Below are positions 43,392-52,861 of a stretch of DNA of 64,000 nt, piece after piece. The position numbers were made by a program, and so were the translations under genes. Source of the DNA: Flavobacterium sp. GTDB taxonomy: Bacteria > Bacteroidota > Bacteroidia > Flavobacteriales > Flavobacteriaceae. The stretch lies in NCBI RefSeq assembly GCF_027484205.1, contig NZ_JAIXUB010000015.1, forward strand, positions 124,001 to 188,000, in the 5' to 3' direction. The first letter of the stretch is position 1. Every line of letters begins with the position of its first letter. The notes beneath the pieces are model-generated. The model saw nothing but the letters and a program-made list of their open reading frames with translations. It did not search any database and was not told the DNA's origin.

Positions 43392-43396
43392 ATTTT

Positions 43397-43807
43397 TTAG
43401 CAAAATTCAGCGTAAGCGTCTTTCAAGTTTTCCGCAATCATTTCAGCAGGACGACCTTCAATGTGATGGCGTTCTAACATGTGAACTAATTCACCATTTT
43501 TAAACAAAGCCATACTTGGTGATGATGGAGGAAATGGAAACATCTCTTCTCTTGCAGCATCAACTGCTTCTTTATCTACACCAGCGAAAACCGTTACTAA
43601 ATGATCTGGTTTTTTTGCTCCGTCCAAACTCATTTTTGCTCCAGGACGAGCATTTCTTGCAGCACAACCACAAACTGAATTTACAACTACAAGCGTCGTT
43701 CCTTCTGTTTTAATTGCATTTTTTACTTCTTCTGCGCTGTATAAATCTTGAAAACCTGCCTCAGAAAGTTCTGCTCGCATTGGTTTTACCATTTCTTCTG
43801 GATACAT
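43397..43807 (-). CDS. BrxA/BrxB-family bacilliredoxin
   Basis: A 136-residue thioredoxin-fold protein of the YphP/BrxA family. The redox motif is CGC (Cys46, Cys48 in [15 protein letters not shown]) and the C-terminus has [25 protein letters not shown]. In Firmicutes it removes bacillithiol from proteins; many Bacteroidetes make bacillithiol, so the same role is likely. A TATCTTTG promoter lies upstream with a palindrome in its spacer. Confidence 0.92.
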   Translation of the reverse strand: MYPEEMVKPMRAELSEAGFQDLYSAEEVKNAIKTEGTTLVVVNSVCGCAARNARPGAKMSLDGAKKPDHLVTVFAGVDKEAVDAAREEMFPFPPSSPSMALFKNGELVHMLERHHIEGRPAEMIAENLKDAYAEFC

Positions 43808-43861
43808 ATTCTTTAATTTTTAGCTATTAGATATAAAATTTTAGATTTTGAAAATCTTTTG

Positions 43862-43892
43862 CAAAGATAAATAGAATTCTAATTTTTAGAAT
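43862..43892 (-). promoter_or_regulatory. Bacilliredoxin promoter with internal palindrome
   Basis: On the minus strand TATCTTTG (43869-43862) matches the -7 consensus. A perfect palindrome ATTCTAA-TTT-TTAGAAT (43876-43892) lies just upstream in the spacer, a natural place for a repressor to bind. Confidence 0.5.
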
Positions 43893-43930
43893 CAATCAAA
43901 TCATAAACATTTGTTATCGTTTGATAGATG

Positions 43931-44728
43931 TTATTGTTTGTCCCATTTTTTCTGATAAGGATAAGTTTCATAAATGGTATTATCTTCATTTAACTTGTAA
44001 CCAATTTTATAATCTTCTTCAGACTCTTTTAATAGTATTTTTGCTTCTTCTATTTTGTCTTTTCTCACCAAACAGATTGCTTTATAGAATTTTACATCAG
44101 AAAAATTAGGATAAACTTTTAAGGCTTTGTCAAAAACAGCAATGGCTTCATCAAATTTTTTCAATTCAAATTTTGCAATTCCTAGATAGAAATAAGCTGT
44201 TGGATGTTCTAGTTTATCGCGATTTTTATAAATTTCATCAACATAATTTTGAAGAATTTTCTCTGCTTTTTCAAATTCATTTAATTGTAAATAGGAAAGG
44301 GCAATATAAAAATCATACGTATGATCCATAACATATTGATTTCCAAATTTTTTCTTGCAATCTTCTAAATCTTCAATGGCATCTTTGTATGATTTAGAGA
44401 AAATGCATTTCATAAAACCTCGATAAGGTTGCCATCGTTCAGCATTGTAATAAACCGCTTTGTCTAGAAAAGGCATCCCAATTTCATATTTTCTTGCTTT
44501 AAAATAAGGCATTGCTTTTTGTTGCCATAAATAAGCAATTGTGCTATCTTTTGCTAATCCATTATCCAAACAATTTTGCCAATCTGACATTCTTGTATTG
44601 TAATTGTAGCGTTGAGCACAATTGGTTAAAAACTCCTCAATAATTTTTTCCTGCTCTTTGTTTTTACCTTCTTGAGCATATGAAATTGAAAATGAAAAGA
44701 GGACAATTTGTAAAAAGATTTTCTTCAT
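43931..44728 (-). CDS. Secreted TPR-repeat protein
   Basis: A 265-residue protein with a Sec signal peptide (KKIFLQIVLFSFSISYA, cut before Gln). At least four tetratricopeptide repeats follow; the clearest are ALSYLQLNEFEKAEKILQNYV, YFYLGIAKFELKKFDEAIAVFDKAL and FYKAICLVRKDKIEEAKILLKE. It is a likely periplasmic scaffold for protein contacts. The partner is unknown and neighbours give no clue. Confidence 0.85.
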   Translation of the reverse strand: MKKIFLQIVLFSFSISYAQEGKNKEQEKIIEEFLTNCAQRYNYNTRMSDWQNCLDNGLAKDSTIAYLWQQKAMPYFKARKYEIGMPFLDKAVYYNAERWQPYRGFMKCIFSKSYKDAIEDLEDCKKKFGNQYVMDHTYDFYIALSYLQLNEFEKAEKILQNYVDEIYKNRDKLEHPTAYFYLGIAKFELKKFDEAIAVFDKALKVYPNFSDVKFYKAICLVRKDKIEEAKILLKESEEDYKIGYKLNEDNTIYETYPYQKKWDKQ

Positions 44729-44815
44729 CTTTATTTAAGTTTTGATAAAGATAGAAAAGAAGATTATTTAAAAATCCGCATTAACTTCTGATTAACAAAG
44801 TAACTAGAACTAGTA

Positions 44816-45589
44816 TTAAATCTTTATTCCATTGACAAATCCCTCAATAGAATCTTTAGTTGTTCCATTTTCACTCAAATGTTTGATAAAAGCACTTCCA
44901 ATAATTGCTCCAGAACCAAATTCACAAACCGTTCCAAAAGTCTTTTTATCATGAACACCAAAACCTATTAAATGTGGGTTTTGTAACTTCATATTCTGAA
45001 TGCGTTGGTAATAATCAGTCTGAAAAGTAATTGCATTCGTGCTTCCTGTAATGCTATTTGACGAAACCAAATAAATAAATCCCGACGAATAACTATCCAA
45101 TTGCTTTATGCGTTCTTCTGTAGTTTCTGGCGTAATCAATAACACATTTGAAACTTGATGTTGTTCACATAAATCTTTAAAATTCGAAAGATAATAATGT
45201 AAAGGCATGTCGGGAATTATGATTCCGTCAACACCAACTTCAGTACATTTTTCTATGAATGCTGCCTCACCAAATTGCAAAACCACATTCAAATAACCCA
45301 TCAATACAATTGGTTTTTGAGTGATGCTTCGAAGCGATTGCAATTGCTCGAATAGAAGATTTAAAGTCATTCCGTTTTCAATTGCTTGATTGCTACTTTC
45401 TTGAATTATTGGTCCATCTGCCAATGGATCAGAATACGGAAATCCAATTTCTATCATGTCTACATCACTTGTTTGAAGATGTTTTAAAATGGTAAGCGTA
45501 TCGTTCAAATTTGGAAACCCTGCCGTAAAATACAACGATAAAATGTTTTCTTTTTTTGTTTCAAATAAGAATTGGATTCTATTTTTCAT
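44816..45589 (-). CDS. trpA: Tryptophan synthase alpha chain
   Basis: Cleaves indole-3-glycerol phosphate to indole and glyceraldehyde-3-phosphate; indole is channelled to TrpB. It has 257 residues in a TIM barrel. Catalytic Glu is in [20 protein letters not shown] (about 45-64) and Asp in [11 protein letters not shown]. Last gene of the trp operon; its start overlaps trpB by 11 bases, which suits equal synthesis of the two chains. Confidence 0.97.
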   Translation of the reverse strand: MKNRIQFLFETKKENILSLYFTAGFPNLNDTLTILKHLQTSDVDMIEIGFPYSDPLADGPIIQESSNQAIENGMTLNLLFEQLQSLRSITQKPIVLMGYLNVVLQFGEAAFIEKCTEVGVDGIIIPDMPLHYYLSNFKDLCEQHQVSNVLLITPETTEERIKQLDSYSSGFIYLVSSNSITGSTNAITFQTDYYQRIQNMKLQNPHLIGFGVHDKKTFGTVCEFGSGAIIGSAFIKHLSENGTTKDSIEGFVNGIKI

Positions 45590-46772
45590 CTGTTCTGTAA
45601 TTTTGTAAGGTTGCCAAATCTTTGTCGCCTCTTCCTGATAAATTCACGACCACAACATCGGTAGTTTTCAATTTCATTTTATGTAAATAAGCCAATGCAT
45701 GTGCCGATTCAATAGCTGGAATGATTCCTTCTTTTCGAGACAAATCGTAAGCCGCTTGCATCGCCTCATTATCGGTAATCGAAACCACTTCTGCCTTTTT
45801 AGTATCATGCAAATACGAGTGAATCGGACCAATTCCCGGATAATCCAATCCTGCTGAAATCGAATGTGGTTCTACAATTTGTCCGTCATCGGTTTGAATT
45901 AAGTAGGTTTTACTTCCGTGAATGATTCCTTTTTTACCCAAAGCAATTGTTGCTGCGGTTTTCCCAGAATGAACGCCTAAACCGCCAGCTTCAATAGCAA
46001 TTAATTTAGTTTTCCCATTGTCGATAAAATGATAAAAAGCACCAATGGCATTGCTTCCGCCACCAAGACAAGCTACCACGTAATCCGGATTTTCATCGCC
46101 TGTTTTTTCTTTCAATTGGATTTTGATTTCTTCACTGATAACCGATTGAAATTGCGCTACCAAATCGGGATACGGATGTGGACCAACGACCGAACCAATG
46201 ATATAATGTGTTCCAACTGGATCGTTTATCCAAGCTCTAATGGCTTCATTTGTAGCATCTTTTAACGTTTTACTTCCGCTAGTTGCAGGCTGAATTTTTG
46301 CACCTAAAAGACGCATACGTTCTACATTTGGTTTTTGACGTTCGATGTCAATTTCGCCCATGTAAATCGTGCAATCCAATCCCAACAACGCACAAGCTGT
46401 AGCCGTTGCAACGCCATGTTGACCTGCGCCAGTTTCGGCAATAATCCGTTTTTTATTTAATCGTTTTGCTAATAAAACTTGACCAATTGCATTGTTGATT
46501 TTGTGTGCACCAGTGTGATTCAAATCTTCTCTTTTCAGATAAATTTGCGCCTGAAATTGCTCCGATAAATTCTTTGAAAAATACAATGGTGTTGGTCGTC
46601 CAACATAATCTTTCAATAACAATTTAAACTCTTTCTGAAAGTCTTCAGTTGCTATAATTTGCAAGTAAATTTGTTGCAATTCCAATACGTTTGGATACAA
46701 CATTTCGGGTACAAATGCACCGCCAAATTCGCCATAAAATCCATTTTCATCAGGTTGTAAAGTCGTTTTCAT
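45579..46772 (-). CDS. trpB: Tryptophan synthase beta chain
   Basis: PLP enzyme joining indole and serine to tryptophan. It has 397 residues. The PLP lysine is in [15 protein letters not shown] (about 85-99), the phosphate loop is [12 protein letters not shown], and [15 protein letters not shown] is typical of the main TrpB1 type. It overlaps trpF by 4 bases and trpA by 11. Confidence 0.98.
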   Translation of the reverse strand: MKTTLQPDENGFYGEFGGAFVPEMLYPNVLELQQIYLQIIATEDFQKEFKLLLKDYVGRPTPLYFSKNLSEQFQAQIYLKREDLNHTGAHKINNAIGQVLLAKRLNKKRIIAETGAGQHGVATATACALLGLDCTIYMGEIDIERQKPNVERMRLLGAKIQPATSGSKTLKDATNEAIRAWINDPVGTHYIIGSVVGPHPYPDLVAQFQSVISEEIKIQLKEKTGDENPDYVVACLGGGSNAIGAFYHFIDNGKTKLIAIEAGGLGVHSGKTAATIALGKKGIIHGSKTYLIQTDDGQIVEPHSISAGLDYPGIGPIHSYLHDTKKAEVVSITDNEAMQAAYDLSRKEGIIPAIESAHALAYLHKMKLKTTDVVVVNLSGRGDKDLATLQNYRTDEK

Positions 46773-47395
46773 CGTCTTCTTATTTTTTCTATTAATTCAC
46801 TAACTTCTTCCGTAATTTTTTTAGTATTTGAATCTTCTAATTTGCTATTGAAATCCAATCCTACTAACATCGGATAATTATTAAATTTAATCTTACCGAT
46901 GTTATAGATACTTAATCCACCACTTAAAAAAAATGGTTTGGATAATGTATAATTTTCTAATATTTCCCAATCAAATATTTGCCCGCTTCCACCATATTTC
47001 GGAGTTTTGGTATCAAATAAAAAGTAATCACAAACCTTTTCATAAGCCATAACTTCATTAAAATTGAAATAAGTGTCTACCGAAAACACTTTGATAACAT
47101 TGATATTATTTTCTTTTAAAACTTCACATTCAGCAACTGATTCATTTCCGTGTAATTGCACAAAATCAAAAGAAAATTGCTTTTGAATTGTTATAATTCG
47201 ATTAACATCTTCATTTACAAAAACCGCAACTTTTTTTATGTTTTCAGGTAATTTTTCTAATGATTTAGGAGAAAAATCTTCACCAACATAACGCTTGGAT
47301 TTTGGGTAAAAAATAAATCCCATATAATCGGGTTGCAAAGCACCGACTTCAAGTATATTTTTTGGAAATTTCATTCCGCAGATTTTTATTTGCAT
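46769..47395 (-). CDS. trpF: Phosphoribosylanthranilate isomerase
   Basis: Isomerises N-(5-phosphoribosyl)anthranilate to CdRP. It has 208 residues. Catalytic Cys is in IKICGMKFP (residue 6) and Asp in [20 protein letters not shown] (about 126-145), with the phosphate site FFLSGGL. It overlaps trpC by 10 bases. TrpF and TrpC are separate proteins here, unlike the fusion in enterobacteria. Confidence 0.96.
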   Translation of the reverse strand: MQIKICGMKFPKNILEVGALQPDYMGFIFYPKSKRYVGEDFSPKSLEKLPENIKKVAVFVNEDVNRIITIQKQFSFDFVQLHGNESVAECEVLKENNINVIKVFSVDTYFNFNEVMAYEKVCDYFLFDTKTPKYGGSGQIFDWEILENYTLSKPFFLSGGLSIYNIGKIKFNNYPMLVGLDFNSKLEDSNTKKITEEVSELIEKIRRR

Positions 47396-48177
47396 ACCAA
47401 TTGCTGTATTAAATTTCTACATTTTTCTGCTGGATTTTGTTCTTTCATAAAATATTCTCCCATTAAAAATCCGTGAAATCCATTGGATTGTAAAATCTGA
47501 ATTGTTTCTAAAGAATCGATACCGCTTTCGGCAATTTTAATACTCGATTTCGGTAATAATTGCGCCAATTTTATACTGTTCTCCACCGAAACTTCAAATG
47601 AATTTAGATTGCGATTGTTGATTCCGATTAAATCAAAATTCAAATCCATGTTTTCCAAAATCTCGGCTTCGTTTTGAGTTTCAAGAAAAACTTCCATTCC
47701 TAATTCGTGAGCTAAATTGGTATAGGATTGCATTTGTTTTTTGGTCAAAATTTTAGCAATCAACAAAATCACGTCCGCGCCCATCGCTTTTGACTGAATG
47801 ATTTGGTATTCATCGACCATAAAATCCTTTCGCAACATCGGAATGGTGTTGTTTTTTCGAGCCAATTCAAAGTCGTTAGTTCTTGCACCGAAAAAATCTA
47901 CATCTGTCAAAACAGATAATCCAGAAACCGTTGCATTTGCATAACCTTGCGTCACTTCAACCACATTGGCATCTAGATTTATGTTTCCTTTAGCCGGAGA
48001 TTTTCTTTTGAATTCGGCAATAATTCCACCAGTAACTGAACTTTCAATGGCTTTTTTCAAAGAATGCGTCGCCGAATTAAACAACGGTTGTTCTTCCAAA
48101 AACGAATAAGTAAATTGGGCTTTCAAATGTGCTACTTCTTGTAATTTTTGTGCTTTTATAGTGTCTAAAATATTCAT
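47386..48177 (-). CDS. trpC: Indole-3-glycerol phosphate synthase
   Basis: Closes the indole ring from CdRP. It has 263 residues in a TIM barrel. Motifs are IIAEFKRKSPAKG (about 52-64, catalytic Lys), PMLRKDFMVDEYQI, LIGINNRNLNSFEV and IAESGIDS. It starts with ATG 4 bases inside the end of trpD. Confidence 0.97.
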   Translation of the reverse strand: MNILDTIKAQKLQEVAHLKAQFTYSFLEEQPLFNSATHSLKKAIESSVTGGIIAEFKRKSPAKGNINLDANVVEVTQGYANATVSGLSVLTDVDFFGARTNDFELARKNNTIPMLRKDFMVDEYQIIQSKAMGADVILLIAKILTKKQMQSYTNLAHELGMEVFLETQNEAEILENMDLNFDLIGINNRNLNSFEVSVENSIKLAQLLPKSSIKIAESGIDSLETIQILQSNGFHGFLMGEYFMKEQNPAEKCRNLIQQLVCK

Positions 48178-49166
48178 TGAATTTCTTTTAATCGGTTAAA
48201 CGAATTCTTAGCTTTCAATCCGAAAAGTGATTCCTTAGCTTGATCAAATGCTTCTTCAAAATTCAGATTTGGATGATAGGTTTGAATCGCCAAAGCAGCA
48301 TTTACTAAAACAACATTATTTTGCGATTCGGTTCCTTTTCCGTCAATAATTGTGGTAAAAATTGCTGCGGCTTCTTCCAAAGTTTCGTCGCCATACAATT
48401 CGGAAAAAGTTATGTTTTTCAAACCAAAATCTTTGGCTTCTATAAAACGTTCGCCGTTGTTGGTAATCAACTTGGTTTTGTCGGTCAGCGTTACTTCGTC
48501 AAAACCATCCAAACCGAAAATTACGGTGTATTGACTGTTTTCTTCTTGTAACAAATACTGATACATTCGCGCCAATTCTAAACTAAAAACGCCAGTCATT
48601 TGTACTTTTGGAAACGCAGGATTTACCAATGGTCCGAGCATGTTAAAGAAAGTTTTAATACCTAATTCTTTTCGAATTGGACCAACGGCTTTCATAGCAG
48701 GATGAAATAATGGAGCATGTAAAAAACAAATGTTGGTTTCTTCAATTTGTTGTTTCAAAACAGTTTCATCGGTTTGAAAAACTACTTCTAAAGTTTCCAA
48801 AACATTGGACGAACCAGAAATAGATGAAACGCCATAATTTCCATGTTTCGCCACTGGAATTCCTGCTCCAGCAACTACAAAAGAAGTCAGTGTTGAAATG
48901 TTAAACGTATTTTTTCCATCGCCGCCTGTGCCGCAAACATCCATTGGATTGTATGCTGATAAATCGATTTTATGGCACAAGTTCAATAATGCTTCTCTAA
49001 AACCTAAGAGTTCGTCTAGCGTAATATTTCGCATGATAAAAACGGTCAGGAAAGAAGCAATCTGACTTTGGTTGTATTTTCCTAAAGCGATGTCGTTAAG
49101 CACTTGTTTGGCTTCGTCTTTCGTTAGGGTTTTATGTTTGAATAAATGTTCTAAGATTGTTTTCAT
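48174..49166 (-). CDS. trpD: Anthranilate phosphoribosyltransferase
   Basis: Adds the phosphoribosyl group from PRPP to anthranilate. It has 330 residues. The PRPP site is DVCGTGGDGKNTFNIST (about 75-91), followed by KHGNYGVSS and NMLGPLVNPA. I moved the start from 49208 to ATG 49166 (MKTILEHLFKHKTLTKDEA), where the family begins. The gap to trpG (160 bases) holds a repeat element, so this boundary could weaken expression of downstream genes. Confidence 0.96.
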   Translation of the reverse strand: MKTILEHLFKHKTLTKDEAKQVLNDIALGKYNQSQIASFLTVFIMRNITLDELLGFREALLNLCHKIDLSAYNPMDVCGTGGDGKNTFNISTLTSFVVAGAGIPVAKHGNYGVSSISGSSNVLETLEVVFQTDETVLKQQIEETNICFLHAPLFHPAMKAVGPIRKELGIKTFFNMLGPLVNPAFPKVQMTGVFSLELARMYQYLLQEENSQYTVIFGLDGFDEVTLTDKTKLITNNGERFIEAKDFGLKNITFSELYGDETLEEAAAIFTTIIDGKGTESQNNVVLVNAALAIQTYHPNLNFEEAFDQAKESLFGLKAKNSFNRLKEIQ

Positions 49167-49200
49167 TTTAATTATTTTAAGCTTTGAGTGTGACTTTTTT

Positions 49201-49330
49201 TTAACCACATAGAAACATAGATTTTATGAATTTTGAAAAGGCGTTACACTTTATTGGAGCAAATCATAGCTATGTGAAACAAAGAATTTGGCTATGTAAC
49301 ATTTTTTTTCTATGTTTTTATGTGGTTTAA
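49201..49330. repeat. MITE-like inverted repeat between trpG and trpD
   Basis: TTAACCACATAGAAACATAG at the left end and TATGTTTTTATGTGGTTTAA at the right end are near-perfect inverted repeats around about 85 bases with further CATAGCTATGTG-like pieces. The right end overlaps the trpG stop codon. It has no coding capacity. The whole unit could fold into a long hairpin in the trp mRNA. Confidence 0.65.
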
Positions 49331-49893
49331 TTATTATTTATCCAATTAGTAAGTATCGTTTTTCCGTTTTCTGTGAGAATTGATTCAGGATGAAATTGTA
49401 ATCCGCGTATATCGTATTTTTTATGTTTTAATGCCATAATATTTCCTAATTCGTCTTTTGCAAGCACTTCTAGTTCCTCTGAAATTGCTTCAGAAACTAC
49501 CCACGAATGATAATGTCCAATCTTAAAATTTTTCGGAAGATTTTCAAATAAATAATCCTCTTTTACAATTTCAATTTCTGAAGCAACTCCATGAAGTGGT
49601 TCTGATAAATTGATTAAATCGGTGCCAAAATTTTCGGCAATGGCTTGATGACCTAAACAAATTCCGAGTATGCTTTTGGTTGATGAAAATTCACATAATA
49701 ATTGTGGCATCATTCCAGCATTTTTCGGAATTCCTGGTCCAGGTGAAAGCACAATTTTATCGTACTGATTGATATACGAAAAATCCAGTTTATCGTTTTT
49801 TACGACATCAATTTCTGCAACACCAATTTCATAAAGCAAATGCACAATATTGTACACAAACGAATCGTAATTATCTACTACTAATACCTTCAT
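49327..49893 (-). CDS. trpG: Anthranilate synthase component II (glutamine amidotransferase)
   Basis: Supplies ammonia from glutamine to TrpE. It has 188 residues with the class I triad: Cys in SILGICLGHQAIAENFG (about 74-90), and His/Glu in LQFHPESILTENG (about 166-178). The oxyanion segment is SPGPGIPKNAG. It starts 3 bases after trpE. It may also serve 4-amino-4-deoxychorismate synthase, as in some bacteria. Confidence 0.96.
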   Translation of the reverse strand: MKVLVVDNYDSFVYNIVHLLYEIGVAEIDVVKNDKLDFSYINQYDKIVLSPGPGIPKNAGMMPQLLCEFSSTKSILGICLGHQAIAENFGTDLINLSEPLHGVASEIEIVKEDYLFENLPKNFKIGHYHSWVVSEAISEELEVLAKDELGNIMALKHKKYDIRGLQFHPESILTENGKTILTNWINNN

Positions 49894-49896
49894 AAT

Positions 49897-51288
49897 TTAT
49901 ATATTTTGAGCTAGTTGAATAGCTTTTCGAAGTGCCGAAAGTTTAGTTTCTACCTCATTCAATTCACTGTTTACATCTGATTTTGTTACAATTCCGCAAC
50001 CTGCTTGATAGGTCAATTGATTATTTCTGCTGACGAACGAACGAATAAAAATCGCGTGATTAAATCCGCCGTTAAGGCCAATTATTCCAACCGTTCCGCC
50101 GTAAAATCCGCGTGATTGTGGTTCGTATTGATCTATTAATTGCATCGCTTTGTGTTTTGGCGCACCAGATAAAGTTCCAGCTGGATAAGTATCGCCTAAA
50201 ATTTGTATCGGATTGTATTCGGGTTGTAATTCGGCACTAACTTTAGAAACCATATGAATCACGTGTGAGTAATATTCGATCTTTTTGAAACTTTCAACCA
50301 CGACTTTTTTACTCGATTTGCTCAAGTCGTTTCTTGCCAAATCGACTAACATAATGTGTTCAGCATTTTCCTTTGAATCAGCCAAAAGTGCTTCGGCTAA
50401 AAGTGCATCTTCTGTATCGTTTCCTGTTCGTTTGAATGTTCCTGCAATTGGATTGATGATCGCTTTTTGGTCGTTTATAGTAAGTTGAGCTTCGGGTGAA
50501 GAACCAAATAATTTAAAATTTCCATAATCAAAATAGAACAAATAGGGCGACGGATTGACGGAGCGCAACGCTCTGTAAACATTGAATTCATCGCCTTTAA
50601 ACTGTTGTTTGTATTTTCTAGAAAGTACGATTTGAAACACATCGCCAACAAAACAATGTTCTTGTCCTTTTTTGATGATATCTAAAAAATTATCATCTGT
50701 AAAATTAGATTCTTCTTCGTTTTGAAGCGAAAATTTAAACTGTGTCACCGAACGATTGTTGATGATTTCCTGAATTTTCTCCAAATTAGAAACTTCATTT
50801 TCTTGCAAATGTTCTAACAAAAATAATTCGTTGTTAAAGTGATTGAAGACAATCGTATAACGAAATAAGTGGTATTGAATCAAAGGCAAATCGAAATCGG
50901 TATTGGTAAAAGTAATGTCTTCAAATAACGGAATTGCATCATAACTTGTGTAGCCAAACAATCCTAATGTTTCAAATCCGAGGTTTAAATCGGATACCGA
51001 AAATGATTTTGAGAACTGATTTAATTCGGTTGCAATTTCAATTTCTGAAGTTGATTTTACAACAGTTTTTTTATCAGGAAAAGTGATTGTAGTTTGATTT
51101 GCATCAGCAATAAAGGATGCAATTGGATCCAAACAAATGTAGGAATAGCTGTTTTCTTTGCTTTTGTAATCGGAGCTTTCCAACAAAAAACTATTGGAAA
51201 ACTGATCGCGAATTTTTAGGTATAAACCCACTGGCGTATGCGTGTCGCTTAGAGTTTTGATTACTTTGGTTTGAAAATTATATAACAT
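49897..51288 (-). CDS. trpE: Anthranilate synthase component I
   Basis: Makes anthranilate from chorismate and ammonia. It has 463 residues. The feedback site for tryptophan is LLESSDYKSKENSYS (about 35-49), and the chorismate-binding core has FQIVLSRKYKQQF, PSPYLFYFDYG, IAGTFKRTGNDTEDALLAEALLADSKE, MLVDLARNDL and GTLSGAPKHKAM. First gene of the trp operon, 90 bases after the leader-peptide stop and behind an attenuator. Confidence 0.97.
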   Translation of the reverse strand: MLYNFQTKVIKTLSDTHTPVGLYLKIRDQFSNSFLLESSDYKSKENSYSYICLDPIASFIADANQTTITFPDKKTVVKSTSEIEIATELNQFSKSFSVSDLNLGFETLGLFGYTSYDAIPLFEDITFTNTDFDLPLIQYHLFRYTIVFNHFNNELFLLEHLQENEVSNLEKIQEIINNRSVTQFKFSLQNEEESNFTDDNFLDIIKKGQEHCFVGDVFQIVLSRKYKQQFKGDEFNVYRALRSVNPSPYLFYFDYGNFKLFGSSPEAQLTINDQKAIINPIAGTFKRTGNDTEDALLAEALLADSKENAEHIMLVDLARNDLSKSSKKVVVESFKKIEYYSHVIHMVSKVSAELQPEYNPIQILGDTYPAGTLSGAPKHKAMQLIDQYEPQSRGFYGGTVGIIGLNGGFNHAIFIRSFVSRNNQLTYQAGCGIVTKSDVNSELNEVETKLSALRKAIQLAQNI

Positions 51289-51319
51289 GATAATTGAATT
51301 TTGAGAAAAATTTGGACAT

Positions 51320-51348
51320 AAAAAAAACCCGCTTGGAAAAGCGGGTTT
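51320..51348 (-). terminator. trp attenuator terminator
   Basis: On the minus strand AAACCCGCTT-TTCC-AAGCGGGTTT is followed by five more T: a 10-base-pair stem with a 4-base loop. It lies between the trpL stop and trpE. TTCCAAG, covering the loop and 3' arm base, can instead pair with CTTGGAA inside trpL (51396-51390), giving a competing antiterminator. Confidence 0.88.
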
Positions 51349-51378
51349 GACGATATTGTAGAAAATTACAGATAACAG

Positions 51379-51447
51379 TTACCAACCAATTCCAAGAACG
51401 GAGTTAGTTATGTGCCACCAATTTGTATTTTGTATTTTGTTCATCAT
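51379..51447 (-). CDS. trpL: trp operon leader peptide
   Basis: A 22-residue open frame, MMNKIQNTNWW...LGIGW and stop. Trp codons lie at positions 10, 11 and 22; the last directly precedes TAA. It sits 16 bases downstream of TACGTTTG and upstream of an intrinsic terminator. Ribosome stalling at the two adjacent Trp codons would leave CTTGGAA (codons for LG and flanks) free to pair with the terminator region; full translation would cover it and let the terminator form. This is classical attenuation, though unusual to see so clearly in this phylum. Confidence 0.85.
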   Translation of the reverse strand: MMNKIQNTNWWHITNSVLGIGW

Positions 51448-51455
51448 AATGGGTA

Positions 51456-51483
51456 CAAACGTATTGAATTATTTTGTTGCAAC
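51456..51483 (-). promoter_or_regulatory. trp operon promoter
   Basis: On the minus strand TACGTTTG (51463-51456) matches TAnnTTTG. GTTG (51483-51480) lies 16 bases upstream as a -33. Transcription would start near 51449, only a few bases before the trpL start. Confidence 0.6.
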
Positions 51484-51521
51484 AGCATTGTTTTTTAAAT
51501 TTTAACATTTGTTCTATGAAA

Positions 51522-52112
51522 TTATTTTTTCATTCGACGTGCTAATTCTTGTTCTATATCTTTTAATTTCAAGCTTTTAGCTTGCAATAAAATCAAGTAA
51601 TGAAATAACAAATCGGCAGCTTCACCAACAAACAAATCTTGATTATCGTCTTTGGCTTCAATTACTAATTCGACAGCCTCTTCACCGACTTTTTGAGCCA
51701 TTTTGTTGATGCCTTTTTGATAAAGTGAGGCAACATACGATTCTGAACTTGGGTTTGCAATGCGATTTTCAATGACGTTTTCTAATTCGTTTAGAAAAGA
51801 AACGTTAGATTCAGTTGCAAAACAAGAAGTCGTTCCGTTGTGGCACGTTGGTCCGTTTGGAATGACTTGAATCAGCAACGCATCTTGATCGCAATCTTCT
51901 TTTATGGAAACTACCTTTAGAAAATTTCCAGACGTTTCACCTTTTGTCCAAAGTCTGTTTTTACTTCTACTGAAGAACGTTACCACATTTTCAGTTTGTG
52001 TTTTTTGTAACGCTTCTTCGTTCATGTAACCCAACATTAAAACCTGTTGCGTTTCGTTATTTTGAATAATTACTGGAATCAATCCGTTGTTTTTTGAGAA
52101 ATCTACATTCAT
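51522..52112 (-). CDS. hisI: Bifunctional phosphoribosyl-AMP cyclohydrolase / phosphoribosyl-ATP pyrophosphatase
   Basis: Steps 2 and 3 of histidine synthesis. It has 196 residues. The HisI half (about 1-105) has [22 protein letters not shown] and the zinc site [10 protein letters not shown]...[12 protein letters not shown]. The HisE half (about 108-196) has [30 protein letters not shown]. Last gene of the his operon, overlapping hisF by 4 bases. The trp promoter lies just downstream. Confidence 0.97.
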   Translation of the reverse strand: MNVDFSKNNGLIPVIIQNNETQQVLMLGYMNEEALQKTQTENVVTFFSRSKNRLWTKGETSGNFLKVVSIKEDCDQDALLIQVIPNGPTCHNGTTSCFATESNVSFLNELENVIENRIANPSSESYVASLYQKGINKMAQKVGEEAVELVIEAKDDNQDLFVGEAADLLFHYLILLQAKSLKLKDIEQELARRMKK

Positions 52113-52861
52113 CTTATGGGAATATTTTGAGTTTTTAAAACGTTTTTTAATCTGGAAATCGGCACTTCATTAAAGTGGAAAATACTGGCTGCTAATCCGG
52201 CGCTGACTTCAGTTTTGGTAAATAAATCTATAAAATGCTGCGAATTTCCTGCGCCACCAGAAGCGATGACTGGAATAGAAACCACTTTACTGATTTCATT
52301 TGTAATTTCTAATGCGAATCCATCTTTGGAACCATCGTTATTCATTGAAGTTATTAGTAATTCTCCAGCGCCTAATTCTTCCACTTTTTTAGCCCAATCG
52401 ATGGCTAAAATTCCAGTGGATTCTGTTCCACCTTTGATGAAAACGTACCAATCATTATCTACTTTTTTGATGTCGATAGCAATCACTAGACTTTGACTTC
52501 CAAAAGCATCTGAAATTTGAGTAACTAAGTCTGGATTCAAAACTGCAGCCGAATTGATACTTACTTTATCCGCACCAGATTGCAATAATAATCGCGCGTC
52601 TTCAACCGATTGAATTCCGCCACCAACTGTGAATGGAATATTGATTTCTTTGGACAATTGCGTTACCATTTCTGCCAATGTTTTACGTTTTTCCAATGTT
52701 GCAGAAATATCTAAAAACACTAATTCGTCTGCTCCATTTTTTGAATAAAACGAAGCTAATTCTACTGGATTTCCAGCATCTTTTAGTTCTAGAAATTGAA
52801 CGCCTTTTACGACGCGACCATCTTTAATATCCAAACACGGAATGATTCTTTTCTTTAACAT
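52109..52861 (-). CDS. hisF: Imidazole glycerol phosphate synthase, cyclase subunit
   Basis: Uses ammonia from HisH to turn PRFAR into IGP and AICAR. It has 250 residues. Catalytic Asp residues lie in [14 protein letters not shown] (about 7-20) and [15 protein letters not shown]. The start is ATG 52861 ([11 protein letters not shown]), overlapping hisA by 7 bases; the longer frame to 52930 has no family support. [13 protein letters not shown] marks the phosphate site. Confidence 0.97.
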   Translation of the reverse strand: MLKKRIIPCLDIKDGRVVKGVQFLELKDAGNPVELASFYSKNGADELVFLDISATLEKRKTLAEMVTQLSKEINIPFTVGGGIQSVEDARLLLQSGADKVSINSAAVLNPDLVTQISDAFGSQSLVIAIDIKKVDNDWYVFIKGGTESTGILAIDWAKKVEELGAGELLITSMNNDGSKDGFALEITNEISKVVSIPVIASGGAGNSQHFIDLFTKTEVSAGLAASIFHFNEVPISRLKNVLKTQNIPIR

